Notes: a model not told the origin generated them from the letters alone. A stretch of 31,924 nt of DNA from Bacteroidota bacterium (GCA_023457935.1 JAEXBA010000021.1:1-31924); one strand, 5' to 3'. Numbered from the stretch's first letter, positions 15,937 through 24,252 are shown. Program-made: numbers and translations.

Positions 15937-17163
15937 ATGATGGAAAACAGAGTTGTAATTACAGGAATGGGGATTTACTCCTGCATTGGAATTACTTTGG
16001 ATGAAGTAAAAAACTCCCTTTATGAAGGTAAATCCGGTATCGTTCTCGATCAGGAACGGAAAGAATTCGGATACCGTTCAGGGTTGACAGGAAAAGTACC
16101 GAAACCCGATCTCAAAACCCTTCTTAACCGCAGGCAGCGCATCAGCATGGGCGAGGAAAGTGAATATGCTTATCTTGCTACCATTCAGGCCCTTGAACAG
16201 GCACACATTTCACAGGAATTTCTGGATAACAACGAAGTCGGTATTATGTACGGAAACGACAGCGTTTCTCAGGCCGTCATTGAAGCAACCGATATTGTGC
16301 GCGAAAAAAAAGACACTCAGCTGATGGGTTCCGGCGCGATATTCAAATCGATGAATTCTACGGTGACCATGAATCTTTCCACCATCTTTAAGCTTCGTGG
16401 AATGAACATGACGGTTAGTGCAGCCTGCGCCAGCGGTTCGCATTCTCTTGGACTTGCCTATCTTCTGATTAAGAACGGATTACAGGATATCGTGGTTTGC
16501 GGCGGAGCACAGGAAACCAATAAATACGCAATGGCGAGTTTTGACGGCCTCGGTGTGTTTTCGAAAAGAGAAAGTGATCCTGAAAAAGCCTCCAGGCCTT
16601 TTGATAAAGGAAGAGACGGTTTGATTCCAAGCGGTGGCGCTGCAACCTTAATTGTGGAAAGCCTGGAATCTGCCAAAAAGCGCGGCGTTCCTATTATTGC
16701 GGAAATCATCGGATACGGATTCTCTTCGAACGGCGGCCATATTTCCACACCGAATGTGGACGGGCCGGCATCGGCAATGCAGAAATCGCTGCAGCAGGCC
16801 AACATAAAACCGGAAGACATTGATTACATTAATGCGCATGCAACCTCAACACCCATTGGTGATCTGAATGAGGCCAAAGCAATACACCGCATTTTTGGAA
16901 GTGAAGTTCCGGTAAGTTCCACAAAATCCATGACGGGACATGAGTGCTGGATGGCAGGAGCAAGCGAGGTAATATATTCCATAATAATGATGCAGAACAG
17001 TTTTATCGCACCCAACATCAATCTGGAAGATGTAGACGATGAAGCAAAATGCATAAATTTGATCGCAAAGACAGAAAATAAAAAAATTGACGTATTTTTG
17101 TCGAATTCTTTTGGATTTGGAGGAACCAATTCTTCCCTGATTCTAAAGAAATATGATGAATAA
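15937..17163 (+). CDS. beta-ketoacyl-ACP synthase (FabF-like), catalytically complete
   Basis: A 408-residue ketosynthase starting MMENRVVITGMGIYSCIG; the second Met at 15940 is an equally good start. The catalytic residues are Cys164 in SAACASGSHS, His301 in NAHATSTPIGD and His335 in KSMTGHECWMAG. The ending SNSFGFGGTNSSLIL is canonical. Its gatekeeper and loop regions differ from the ketosynthase at 5400, so the two could act on different chain lengths or starters, for instance priming with coumaroyl. The end of the gene overlaps the possible far start of the second ACP, so KS and ACP are translationally linked, as in the left block. Confidence 0.95.
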   Translation: MMENRVVITGMGIYSCIGITLDEVKNSLYEGKSGIVLDQERKEFGYRSGLTGKVPKPDLKTLLNRRQRISMGEESEYAYLATIQALEQAHISQEFLDNNEVGIMYGNDSVSQAVIEATDIVREKKDTQLMGSGAIFKSMNSTVTMNLSTIFKLRGMNMTVSAACASGSHSLGLAYLLIKNGLQDIVVCGGAQETNKYAMASFDGLGVFSKRESDPEKASRPFDKGRDGLIPSGGAATLIVESLESAKKRGVPIIAEIIGYGFSSNGGHISTPNVDGPASAMQKSLQQANIKPEDIDYINAHATSTPIGDLNEAKAIHRIFGSEVPVSSTKSMTGHECWMAGASEVIYSIIMMQNSFIAPNINLEDVDDEAKCINLIAKTENKKIDVFLSNSFGFGGTNSSLILKKYDE

Positions 17164-17170
17164 AATTTAT

Positions 17171-17434
17171 ATGGAAAAAGAGAAAATTGTTTCAATCGTA
17201 AACGACTTTCTGGTTCATGAATTTGAAGTGGAAAGAGATGACATTCAGAATGATGCACCCCTTAAAGAAACTTTAGGACTGGACAGCTTAGACTATATTG
17301 ATATGGTAGTTGTAATTGAGTCCAATTTCGGAGTAAAGCTGGGTGAAGAAGATTTCAAGAAAATGGCAACATTTGAAGATTTCTACAATACAATTGAAGA
17401 GAAAATAGCTCAAAAATCCGCAGTATCGGCGTAA
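17171..17434 (+). CDS. acyl carrier protein
   Basis: An 87-residue acidic ACP with the phosphopantetheine site Ser39 in LGLDSLDYIDM. I chose the ATG at 17171 because the attachment serine then sits near residue 36-41 as in other ACPs; the in-frame ATG at 17153 would add MMNKIY and overlap the ketosynthase gene, and is also possible. It probably works with the ketosynthase just upstream. It differs in sequence from the ACP at 5139, so the cluster has two ACP/KS sets. Confidence 0.92.
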   Translation: MEKEKIVSIVNDFLVHEFEVERDDIQNDAPLKETLGLDSLDYIDMVVVIESNFGVKLGEEDFKKMATFEDFYNTIEEKIAQKSAVSA

Positions 17435-17435
17435 T

Positions 17436-17469
17436 TTGGCTTTAATCTTCAGCAGAGATTTTATATTCG
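17436..17469 (+). promoter_or_regulatory. candidate promoter before the acyltransferase gene
   Basis: TATATTCG at 17462-17469 is one base away from the -7 consensus TAnnTTTG, and TTG at 17436-17438 lies 23 bases upstream. It would start transcription about 12 bases before the ATG at 17488. The ileS upstream region has the same TATATTCG octamer. Read-through from the ammonia-lyase operon is also expected. Confidence 0.4.
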
Positions 17470-17487
17470 CACAAAGTTCAGATAACC

Positions 17488-18369
17488 ATGGCAAAATGGA
17501 GTGGAAAATCACGCGGAACTTTACTGGGATATAAAATCTTTGTTTTTTTTATCAAAAATATCGGTGTAAAAGCAGCCTATTCCGTACTTTATTTTGTTGC
17601 TTCCTATTATTTCCTGTTTTTACCGAGAAGCAACCGCTACATTTCCTATTACTTTAAGAAAAGACTGGGCTGGGATTCACTGAAATCCAAAGCGGCCGTT
17701 TTCCGCAATTATTTCGTTTTTGGGCAGACCATTATCGATAAAACCGCTATTTCGGCTGGCCTCCGCAATAAGTTCACCTATGAATTTGACGGCATCGAAA
17801 ACCTGAAAAAAATGATGGCCGATAAAAAAGGCGGCGTTCTCATCAGTGCCCATATCGGGAATTTCGAAATCGCCGAAAGGTTCTTTGCAGAAATCGATTT
17901 TGATTATCAGATCAACCTTGTTACTACCGATCTCGAACACAACGTCATCAAAGATTATCTTGAAAGTGTTTCCGACGGAAAAAGCAGCATTAAATTCATC
18001 TTCATCAAAGAAGATATGTCGCATATTTTTGAAATCAACCGTGCGCTGGCAGACAATGAACTGATTTGCTTCACCGGCGACCGCTACTTTGAAGGATCCA
18101 AATTTCTTGAAGCCGAATTCCTGGGTAAAACAGCAAAATTTCCTGCCGGGCCGTTTATGATTGCATCGCGTCTGCAGGTTCCTGTGGCGTATGTTTATGT
18201 AATGAAGGAACCCAATCTTCATTATCATCTCTACGCAAGAATTGCAGAAGTGAAACACCGCGACGCTGCCGGACTGCTGCATTCTTATGTGGCGAACCTC
18301 GAAGCAATGCTGAAAATTTATCCGCTGCAGTGGTTCAATTACTTTGATTTTTGGGATGAAATTGATTAA
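17488..18369 (+). CDS. LpxL/HtrB-like lysophospholipid/lipid A acyltransferase
   Basis: A 293-residue membrane-associated acyltransferase. It has an N-terminal hydrophobic segment (about residues 28-46), and the catalytic HX4E motif is His122-Glu127 in LISAHIGNFEIAE. The FTGDRYFEGSKFLEAEFLG stretch and FPAGPFMIASRLQVPVAYVYV are typical of the LpxL/M (HtrB) family. Members move an acyl chain from ACP to a lipid acceptor at the inner membrane. In aryl-polyene clusters such an enzyme is present and is a candidate for attaching the aryl-polyene or its partner acyl group to the lipid anchor. The housekeeping lipid A enzyme is expected elsewhere. A 53-base gap separates it from the ACP gene. Confidence 0.88.
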   Translation: MAKWSGKSRGTLLGYKIFVFFIKNIGVKAAYSVLYFVASYYFLFLPRSNRYISYYFKKRLGWDSLKSKAAVFRNYFVFGQTIIDKTAISAGLRNKFTYEFDGIENLKKMMADKKGGVLISAHIGNFEIAERFFAEIDFDYQINLVTTDLEHNVIKDYLESVSDGKSSIKFIFIKEDMSHIFEINRALADNELICFTGDRYFEGSKFLEAEFLGKTAKFPAGPFMIASRLQVPVAYVYVMKEPNLHYHLYARIAEVKHRDAAGLLHSYVANLEAMLKIYPLQWFNYFDFWDEID

Positions 18370-18384
18370 AATTCAATATTTTTG
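18351..18384 (+). promoter_or_regulatory. possible weak promoter before the desaturase-like gene
   Basis: TATTTTTG at 18377-18384 fits TAnnTTTG. The nearest -33 TTG (18351-18353) is 23 bases away, at the limit of the accepted spacing, and lies in the acyltransferase gene. AT-rich DNA makes this octamer likely by chance, so the call is weak. Confidence 0.25.
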
Positions 18385-18404
18385 AGAATATCCGAAAAAG
18401 CATT

Positions 18405-19928
18405 TTGAAGAAGGAATTTGACATTGTTGTGGTTGGAAGCGGTCTTGGCGGACTGGTTTCTGCACTGATTCTTGCAAAAGAAGGCCTCAGCGTGTGCATT
18501 CTCGAAAAAAACAATCAGTTTGGGGGAAATCTTCAGACCTTTTCGCGCAACAAGCTCATCTTTGATACAGGCGTTCATTATCTGGGCGGTTTGGATGAAG
18601 GCCAGAACCTCAACCAGTATTTCACTTACCTGGAAATTATGGATAAGCTGAAACTGAAAAAACTCAGCGAGAACGGCTTCGACAGAATTACTTTTGATGA
18701 CGAAGAAACCGAATATCCGCATTCGCAGGGCTATGAAAATTTTGTAGAACAGCTTTCGCTGATCTTTCCCGACGAACGGGAAAACCTTCAAAGATATGTG
18801 GAGGAAATTCAGAATGTATGCAACCAGTTTCCGCGCTATAATCTGATCGGCAGAAACAAGTACAATGATGATCTTCTGTACATCAATGCCAAGGATTTTA
18901 TAGATTCCATCACGGAAAACAAAAAGCTCCGTGCCGTACTTTCAGGTTCCAATTTCCTTTATGCCGGCGTTGCTTCACAAACACCGCTTTATGTTCATGC
19001 GCTCACCATCAATTCGTATATTCAGAGTTCGTACAAATGTATCGATGGCGGAAGCCAGATTTCAAAACAGATTATCCGCCAACTCAGAAAATACGGCGCC
19101 GAAATTCATAAACACCATGAAGTTACCGACTTTCACTTTGATGAAAACGGAATTCTGAGATCTGTAAAGACTAAAAACAGAAAAGAATTTTTTGGGAAAA
19201 AGTTCATTTCCAATGTTGAAATCAGAACAACCATGGAGATGATAGGCAAGGAAAAGTTCAAAAAATCATTTATTCACCGCGTGGAAGACCTTGAACCAAC
19301 CTGTTCGTGCTTCAGCGTTTATATTGTTCTGAAACCGGAATCTATTCCGTATTTCAATCACAATTATTACCATTACCGTACGCCTGAAACCGTCTGGAAA
19401 ACGTGTGACTACGACCGTGAAAACTGGCCGGAATGCTATATGCTTTCATCGGTTCCGTCCAAAAAATATCCGCAGTTTTCGGAAAGCATTACTGCCATTA
19501 CTTATATGGAATTTGATGAAGTGGAAAAATGGGCAAATACATTCAATACTGTTGCAGACAAGGGAGAACGCGGCGACACCTACGAGGAATTCAAAAAGAA
19601 AAAAGCCGACCTTTTTGTAGATATCATTGCTCAGAAATTTCCCGATCTGAAAAACTGTATTCAGGAAGTTTATGCTTCCACTCCACTTTCGTACCGCGAT
19701 TATATTGGCGGCTACAAAGGAAATATGTACGGATACGTTAAGGATTCCGGCAATCCGCTGAAGAGCATTATTTCGCCAAAAACCAAGATTCCGAATCTTT
19801 TCCTTACCGGGCAGAGCATCAATATGCACGGAATTCTGGGCGTCACCATCGGTGCTTTCGTAACGTGTTCGGAAATATTAGGCAAAGAAACTGTAGACAA
19901 AAGACTTTCGGAATGCCTCAATCTGTAA
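18405..19928 (+). CDS. carotenoid desaturase/isomerase-like FAD oxidoreductase
   Basis: A 507-residue flavoprotein of the phytoene desaturase/CrtISO family. The N-terminus VVVGSGLGGLVSALILAK (8-25) is the dinucleotide fold, followed by EKNNQFGGNLQTF. The C-terminus has the family motif LTGQSINMHGILGVTIGA. The start is TTG at 18405, which puts the Rossmann strand at the usual position; no closer ATG exists. In the pathway it might desaturate or isomerise the polyene chain, a reasonable use for a carotenoid-desaturase fold on another polyene. Homologues occur in flexirubin clusters, but their exact reaction has not, to my knowledge, been shown. It overlaps the next gene by 16 bases. Confidence 0.88.
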   Translation: MKKEFDIVVVGSGLGGLVSALILAKEGLSVCILEKNNQFGGNLQTFSRNKLIFDTGVHYLGGLDEGQNLNQYFTYLEIMDKLKLKKLSENGFDRITFDDEETEYPHSQGYENFVEQLSLIFPDERENLQRYVEEIQNVCNQFPRYNLIGRNKYNDDLLYINAKDFIDSITENKKLRAVLSGSNFLYAGVASQTPLYVHALTINSYIQSSYKCIDGGSQISKQIIRQLRKYGAEIHKHHEVTDFHFDENGILRSVKTKNRKEFFGKKFISNVEIRTTMEMIGKEKFKKSFIHRVEDLEPTCSCFSVYIVLKPESIPYFNHNYYHYRTPETVWKTCDYDRENWPECYMLSSVPSKKYPQFSESITAITYMEFDEVEKWANTFNTVADKGERGDTYEEFKKKKADLFVDIIAQKFPDLKNCIQEVYASTPLSYRDYIGGYKGNMYGYVKDSGNPLKSIISPKTKIPNLFLTGQSINMHGILGVTIGAFVTCSEILGKETVDKRLSECLNL

Positions 19929-21583
19929 AACATTCGCTGAAACTTATTTTCTGGTTGCTGCTTCCGCTGAGTTTTTTTTCATGCGGAATCTCAAAATCTG
20001 TCAGGCATCAGCCCGAAATATCACAGTATTCGCTGGAGATTCCTGAAGTACAGAAACGCAACGATTCCCTTTCAGTCTTCAAAAACAGTTTTCTCAGTAA
20101 AAACCCTCAGAAACTCTGGGAATTGTACACGGAAGGAAATGCGCTCCAAACCGGTTTCAACAATGGCGCTTTAACGCAGAACCTTATTGCAGCGCAGGAA
20201 AAAATCTTCTTTGATAAGGTGGAAACTTTTGTTCCGTCCAAATCCAGACAGAATCTGCTGATTTTCTTCCTGAAATGGTACAACAGAAAAGTATATCGGA
20301 ACATCCGCAACAATTTTCAGGCAGAAATTTACGGGCTTTCACGCTATCTACCCGACCGTTATGATTATGTCGCACCAAAATTCCGACGAAATATTTATCT
20401 GCACGGCGCGCACGATATTGGACATGCCCTGCAGGATCTGATGCTTGTCGGATGTACTTCGATGGCTGTTTGGGACGAAAACTCTGAAGACGGAAATCTT
20501 CTGATCGGAAGAAACTTTGATTTTTACGTTGGTGACGAATTTGCAAAGGAAAAAATCATCAGTTTTACGAAACCGGAACAGGGCTATCCTTATATGTCGG
20601 TAACCTGGCCGGGTTTTGTAGGCGTTGTTTCAGGAATGAATAATGAAGGAATCACCGTTACCATCAACGCAGGAAAATCAAAAATACCGCTCACCGCAAA
20701 AACACCGATTTCTCTGGTTACAAAAGAAATTCTGCAGTATGCGAAGAACATCGATGAAGCCGTTGCAATCGTCAAAAAACGGAAAGTTTTTGTTTCTGAA
20801 TCCATTATGGTGGGAAGCGGGGCAGAACGGAAAGCAGTTCTGATTGAGGTTTCTCCGGACAAAATAGGTGTTGTTGATGTTCCGAATTCCACTTCGCTGC
20901 TTTGTTCAAATCATTTTCAAAGTGAGACATTTCAGCACGACAAAAGAAATGTAAAACAGATTCAGGAAAGCCATTCTCAGTACCGTTACGATAAGCTTAA
21001 GGAAATTCTGAAGGCAGAAAAGCAGATGAATCCTCAAAAAATGGCTGAAACACTTAGGGAAACCAAAGGTTTGAACGGCGAAAACATCGGTTATGGAAAT
21101 GAAAAATCCATCAATCAGCTTATTGCGCATCACGCTGTAATTTTCTCACCGGAAAAAAAACTGGTTTGGGTTTCCTCAAATCCTTATCAGCTGGGCGAAA
21201 TGGTGTGTTATGATCTGAACAGAATTTTTGCAGACAATCCTGAACCCGGAAACTTAGGTAGTAATGAACTCAACATTCCACGCGATCCTTTTGCAGATTC
21301 GGAAGAATTCAGAACGTATCAGAAATTCAGGAAAATGAACTTGGAAATCTCTGAAGCCATCGACAATGAACAGACGCTTTCAGACGGTTTTATTTCAGAA
21401 TATATTGCAACAAACCCCGATTTCTGGACGGTTTATTACAAATCAGGAAAATACTTTTATCAGCAGAAAGAGTACAGAAAGGCAGCCGAATATTTCGAAA
21501 AAGCACTCAAAAAAGAAATTACAACCGTTCCCGACCGTGATGAAGTTTTGAAATATCTCAGAAAAGCCCGGCGAAAAAAGTAA
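19913..21583 (+). CDS. C45-type autoproteolytic acyltransferase/hydrolase, lipoprotein
   Basis: A 556-residue protein. A hydrophobic N-terminus with a lipobox-like SFFSC (Cys24) suggests a lipoprotein. In the middle the stretch LMLVGCTSMAVWDENS, with Gly180-Cys181, followed by LLIGRNFDFYVG (197-208), fits the N-terminal-nucleophile fold of the C45 (acyl-CoA:6-aminopenicillanate acyltransferase) and choloylglycine hydrolase groups; Cys181 would be freed by self-cleavage. The C-terminal part has a TPR-like helix pair (YKSGKYFYQQKEYRKAAEYF). An upstream Met in the frame (19865) would give no signal peptide at the N-terminus, so I prefer 19913. The enzyme is a candidate for making the ester between aryl-polyene acid and dialkylresorcinol. 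The stop abuts the stop of the minus-strand gene. Confidence 0.8.
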   Translation: MPQSVKHSLKLIFWLLLPLSFFSCGISKSVRHQPEISQYSLEIPEVQKRNDSLSVFKNSFLSKNPQKLWELYTEGNALQTGFNNGALTQNLIAAQEKIFFDKVETFVPSKSRQNLLIFFLKWYNRKVYRNIRNNFQAEIYGLSRYLPDRYDYVAPKFRRNIYLHGAHDIGHALQDLMLVGCTSMAVWDENSEDGNLLIGRNFDFYVGDEFAKEKIISFTKPEQGYPYMSVTWPGFVGVVSGMNNEGITVTINAGKSKIPLTAKTPISLVTKEILQYAKNIDEAVAIVKKRKVFVSESIMVGSGAERKAVLIEVSPDKIGVVDVPNSTSLLCSNHFQSETFQHDKRNVKQIQESHSQYRYDKLKEILKAEKQMNPQKMAETLRETKGLNGENIGYGNEKSINQLIAHHAVIFSPEKKLVWVSSNPYQLGEMVCYDLNRIFADNPEPGNLGSNELNIPRDPFADSEEFRTYQKFRKMNLEISEAIDNEQTLSDGFISEYIATNPDFWTVYYKSGKYFYQQKEYRKAAEYFEKALKKEITTVPDRDEVLKYLRKARRKK

Positions 21584-22192
21584 TTACCGCACACTAACAT
21601 TCAGCTGTTTAAACAGTGTTTTTCCAAGTTTTTCGTATGCTTTTGAGATTCTTCCGTATTCCATGGCAAGATCTTCTTTCTTTCCGGAGCCGGAACCTTC
21701 TATTTTGTCTGCCGCAATTTCAAGCATTATATTTGACGGACTGCCGGTTTCTACAAACTTCAGATCAGCGCTGACTTTTGCTGGCTGAAATACGAAACCG
21801 CCGTACCAACCCGGATAAAACCATTTTGCATCCACAACCAGTGTATATTTGGTGTTAAGGTCTTTACCGAACTTAATCTTTTTAGTTTTAGCGAGACCGT
21901 TCAGAAATTCATCTGCAAAACTATTGGCTTTGTAATTTTTCCAGCCTTCTGACCAGCTTTGCCAATCGGCTTCAGTCTTATCTTCCTTACTGAGAAAAGT
22001 CTTTTTGTGGCTGGCAAGAAACTGTTCTTCATTTAAGTTATCGGTTGTTATGAGTACATTGTCAAAGGTCAGAACAACGTTTATTTCCGTTTGATCCTTC
22101 AGAAAATCATAATTCCCCGAAACCGTTTTCAGTTTTTGTGCCGCTAAAGAAATACTGAACACACACAGAAACAGAGCGATAATTCCTTTCAT
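21584..22192 (-). CDS. secreted protein, paralogue of the 22318 gene
   Basis: A 202-residue protein with a signal peptide (MKGIIALFLCVFSISLAAQ). It shares the layout and several motifs with the next gene upstream: an early SG-DFLKDQ motif, a middle W--W---W--YK region, and WFYPGWYGG near residue 135. The family is unknown to me; the charged, aromatic fold suggests a small beta-rich periplasmic protein. It has its own promoter (22213-22242) and abuts the stop codon of the plus-strand acyltransferase without any spacer. Linkage to the aryl-CoA ligase suggests a role in the pigment pathway or its delivery. Confidence 0.8.
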   Translation of the reverse strand: MKGIIALFLCVFSISLAAQKLKTVSGNYDFLKDQTEINVVLTFDNVLITTDNLNEEQFLASHKKTFLSKEDKTEADWQSWSEGWKNYKANSFADEFLNGLAKTKKIKFGKDLNTKYTLVVDAKWFYPGWYGGFVFQPAKVSADLKFVETGSPSNIMLEIAADKIEGSGSGKKEDLAMEYGRISKAYEKLGKTLFKQLNVSVR

Positions 22193-22212
22193 TTTTTATT
22201 TTATTTGAAAAT

Positions 22213-22242
22213 CAAATTTAGGGACAAATCCCATAAACTCAA
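22213..22242 (-). promoter_or_regulatory. flavobacterial promoter for the 21584 gene
   Basis: On the minus strand, TTG (complement of 22240-22242), a 19-base spacer and TAAATTTG (22213-22220) give a perfect TTG-N19-TAnnTTTG match. Transcription would begin near 22206, giving a leader of about 14 bases before the ATG at 22192. Confidence 0.72.
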
Positions 22243-22265
22243 GAGAATTTTTGCCAACAGATATC

Positions 22266-22294
22266 ATAAAAAAACTGCAGTTTACACTGCAGTT
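22266..22294 (-). terminator. Rho-independent terminator of the ligase/22318 transcript
   Basis: Minus-strand hairpin with an 8-bp stem, AACTGCAG / CTGCAGTT (plus coordinates 22273-22280 and 22287-22294), 6-nt loop, followed on the minus strand by a run of seven T (22267-22273). It lies 24 bases beyond the stop at 22318, between the two paralogous genes. Confidence 0.85.
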
Positions 22295-22317
22295 CATAAA
22301 GATTTGACACGCTTTTT

Positions 22318-22908
22318 CTATTTTACTTTTTTCTTCACAAAACCCGCAAGAGATTTGGCAGTTTTGGCATAACCTTCCGCAATTCTGTCGTTGGTGTTCG
22401 GAGCGCCTACAAAGCCAACATCGCCTGGAGCTTCTTTGCTTTCAATTTCGGCAAGAACTTTCTTCGGATTTTTTGTATCTACAAATTTCAGGTTGGTGGA
22501 AAGCTTGGAATGCTGCTTCATAACACCGCCATACCAGCCCGGATAAATCCATACCGTTTCAACAATAAGCGTATACGGCGCACTGTTTGACGATTTTATA
22601 TCCGAATATTTATCCCATAGTGTAATGAATTTGTTCTGGAATGACTCATTCTTCGATTTCTGCCAGTCGGCTTTCCAGGATTTTGCACCATCATTTCCTT
22701 TTTCTTTAGAGATTTCTTCCATCCGTTTTTCTACATAAGCTTTTTCGCTGATGTTTTCCTTGTAAAACTTTGCATTGCTGTAATCAAATTTGATGATCAG
22801 ATTTTTCTGATCTTTCAGAAAGTCAAGGTCTCCTGAAGTAATTTTCATTTTCTGCGCATTTGCTGCGACACCGAGCACTACGAAAAGCGCCCACAGTAAT
22901 TTTCTCAT
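22318..22908 (-). CDS. secreted protein, paralogue of the 21584 gene
   Basis: A 196-residue protein; the signal peptide MRKLLWALFVVLGVAANAQ fits the ATG at 22908 better than the ATG at 22917 (MTFMRK). It shares the motif order of the other paralogue: SGDLDFLKDQK early, a Trp-rich W-ADWQK middle, WIYPGWYGG near 125-133, then a helical C-terminus rich in Lys. The two differ enough in sequence to be an old duplication. No known domain is recognised. The start is 31 bases from the ligase stop, so the genes are probably transcribed together, although a separate promoter is also possible (22932-22960). Confidence 0.8.
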   Translation of the reverse strand: MRKLLWALFVVLGVAANAQKMKITSGDLDFLKDQKNLIIKFDYSNAKFYKENISEKAYVEKRMEEISKEKGNDGAKSWKADWQKSKNESFQNKFITLWDKYSDIKSSNSAPYTLIVETVWIYPGWYGGVMKQHSKLSTNLKFVDTKNPKKVLAEIESKEAPGDVGFVGAPNTNDRIAEGYAKTAKSLAGFVKKKVK

Positions 22909-22931
22909 AAATGTCATGTTAAAATTGGTTT

Positions 22932-22960
22932 CAAAATTATCAGTTTCTTAGGTCAACCAA
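22932..22960 (-). promoter_or_regulatory. possible internal promoter before the 22318 gene
   Basis: Minus-strand TTG (complement of 22958-22960), an 18-base spacer and TAATTTTG (22932-22939) match the flavobacterial consensus. The -33 part lies in the 3' end of the ligase gene. The start of transcription would be near 22925. Confidence 0.45.
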
Positions 22961-24235
22961 ATGCGTTGGTTTACGGTTTTTAGGATCAAACACGGCTTTC
23001 ATCAGTTCCTCTTTCGGCACTACTTCGATTTCCGGAGTTACCCTGAGTTTCGCACGGAAATGGTCTCTCACTTCGCGCAGATATTTATCAGAAGTATCAT
23101 CACTGCTCAGTTTCACCAGTATTTCATCAGTCCCGATTTCGTTGGAACGGATGATGATCTGATAGGTATGAATTCCGGGATAGGTATTCAGCAGATCATT
23201 CAAAGCCGGCGGATAAAGAGTGGTTCCTTTATATTTTATCATATGCTGTTTTCTGCCGACAACAGGACCAAGACGGAAAGTATTTCTTCCACATTCACAT
23301 TTTCCGTGATGCGCCTGAACCAGATCGCCGGTTTTGAACCTCAAAAGCGGAATTGCTTCCACACCAAGCGTTGTAATCACCAGCTCACCAACTTCACCTT
23401 CTTCCACAGGATTTTCATTTTCATCAAGAATTTCCGTAATGATAAGTTCCGGATGATGGTGACCGCCTTTCTGGGCTTCACATTCCGTAAAAGCAGTACT
23501 CATTTCGGTTGAGGCATACGTAGAAAAAAGCTGAATATCCCACTTGTCCGTAATTTTCTGCGCCAAGCGGCTTTTAGAAAAATCCTGATTTCTTAGACTT
23601 TCACCGATACATACAGCGCCATAAACAGAGCAATTTTGATAGTCAATACCATGATTTTCTGCATATTCAATCATTTTCAGAAGGAAAGAAGGAACCGTAA
23701 TCAGATATTTCGGCTTGTATCTTAAAATGGAATCCCACTGCAATTCTGGAATGCCTGGCCCCATTCGTATGACACTGGCGCCCATTTTCCGGAGTCCGAT
23801 AAAATACGCGAGTCCGGCCATGAATCTTTTGTCGATGGTTGTCATCATCTGTACAACATCACCTTCCCTGATTCCTGCACAGGCAAAGGAAATTGCTTCG
23901 TTGTAGGCAAGCCGTTCCAGATCCGCATCCGAAAGTCCGAAAGTAACAGGATCTCCCAAAGTTCCGGAAGTAGTACTGTAGTCAACAATTTTTTCACGCT
24001 CCACACAGAAAAAATCTTCATTATTGCTGAAAAGATCGGTTTTTGTCGTGGTCGGAATTTTGGCCAGATCATCAATTGTGCGGATGTCCGAGATAGCAAT
24101 TCCGTGTTTTGAAAAATGCTGCTGATAAAACGGAGAATTATTCTGCAGGTAAACCAGCAGCTCTGCCAGCTTCTGTTCCTGGAATTTCTTTATTTCATCG
24201 GCGTCTGCGTACTCTATAGAAGGATAAAGATTCAA
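22940..24235 (-). CDS. PaaK-type adenylate-forming aryl-CoA/ACP ligase
   Basis: A 431-residue AMP-forming ligase of the phenylacetate-CoA ligase family (single-domain-length members are about 430). The phosphate-binding motif is STTSGTLGDP (87-96), the adenine-binding motif is YASTE (240-244), the ribose motif is FKTGDL (300-305), and the hinge includes GR at 327-328 followed by IKYKGTTLYP. A Cys/His-rich spot at HHGKCECGR (309-317) may bind zinc, as in the F390-synthetase branch. The likely substrate is the 4-coumarate made by the ammonia-lyase at 13653, which would then be loaded on CoA or ACP to start the polyene. The start is the TTG at 24235. A good promoter lies just upstream. Confidence 0.87.
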   Translation of the reverse strand: MNLYPSIEYADADEIKKFQEQKLAELLVYLQNNSPFYQQHFSKHGIAISDIRTIDDLAKIPTTTKTDLFSNNEDFFCVEREKIVDYSTTSGTLGDPVTFGLSDADLERLAYNEAISFACAGIREGDVVQMMTTIDKRFMAGLAYFIGLRKMGASVIRMGPGIPELQWDSILRYKPKYLITVPSFLLKMIEYAENHGIDYQNCSVYGAVCIGESLRNQDFSKSRLAQKITDKWDIQLFSTYASTEMSTAFTECEAQKGGHHHPELIITEILDENENPVEEGEVGELVITTLGVEAIPLLRFKTGDLVQAHHGKCECGRNTFRLGPVVGRKQHMIKYKGTTLYPPALNDLLNTYPGIHTYQIIIRSNEIGTDEILVKLSSDDTSDKYLREVRDHFRAKLRVTPEIEVVPKEELMKAVFDPKNRKPTHLVDLRN

Positions 24236-24252
24236 TGCAATTGTATTTTATT

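Noticed and set aside
1..24235. Horizontal-transfer signs such as integrase, insertion sequences or tRNA at the cluster edge
   Set aside because: None is seen; codon use and promoters look like those of the housekeeping part. The only tRNA lies 7 kb from the cluster end.
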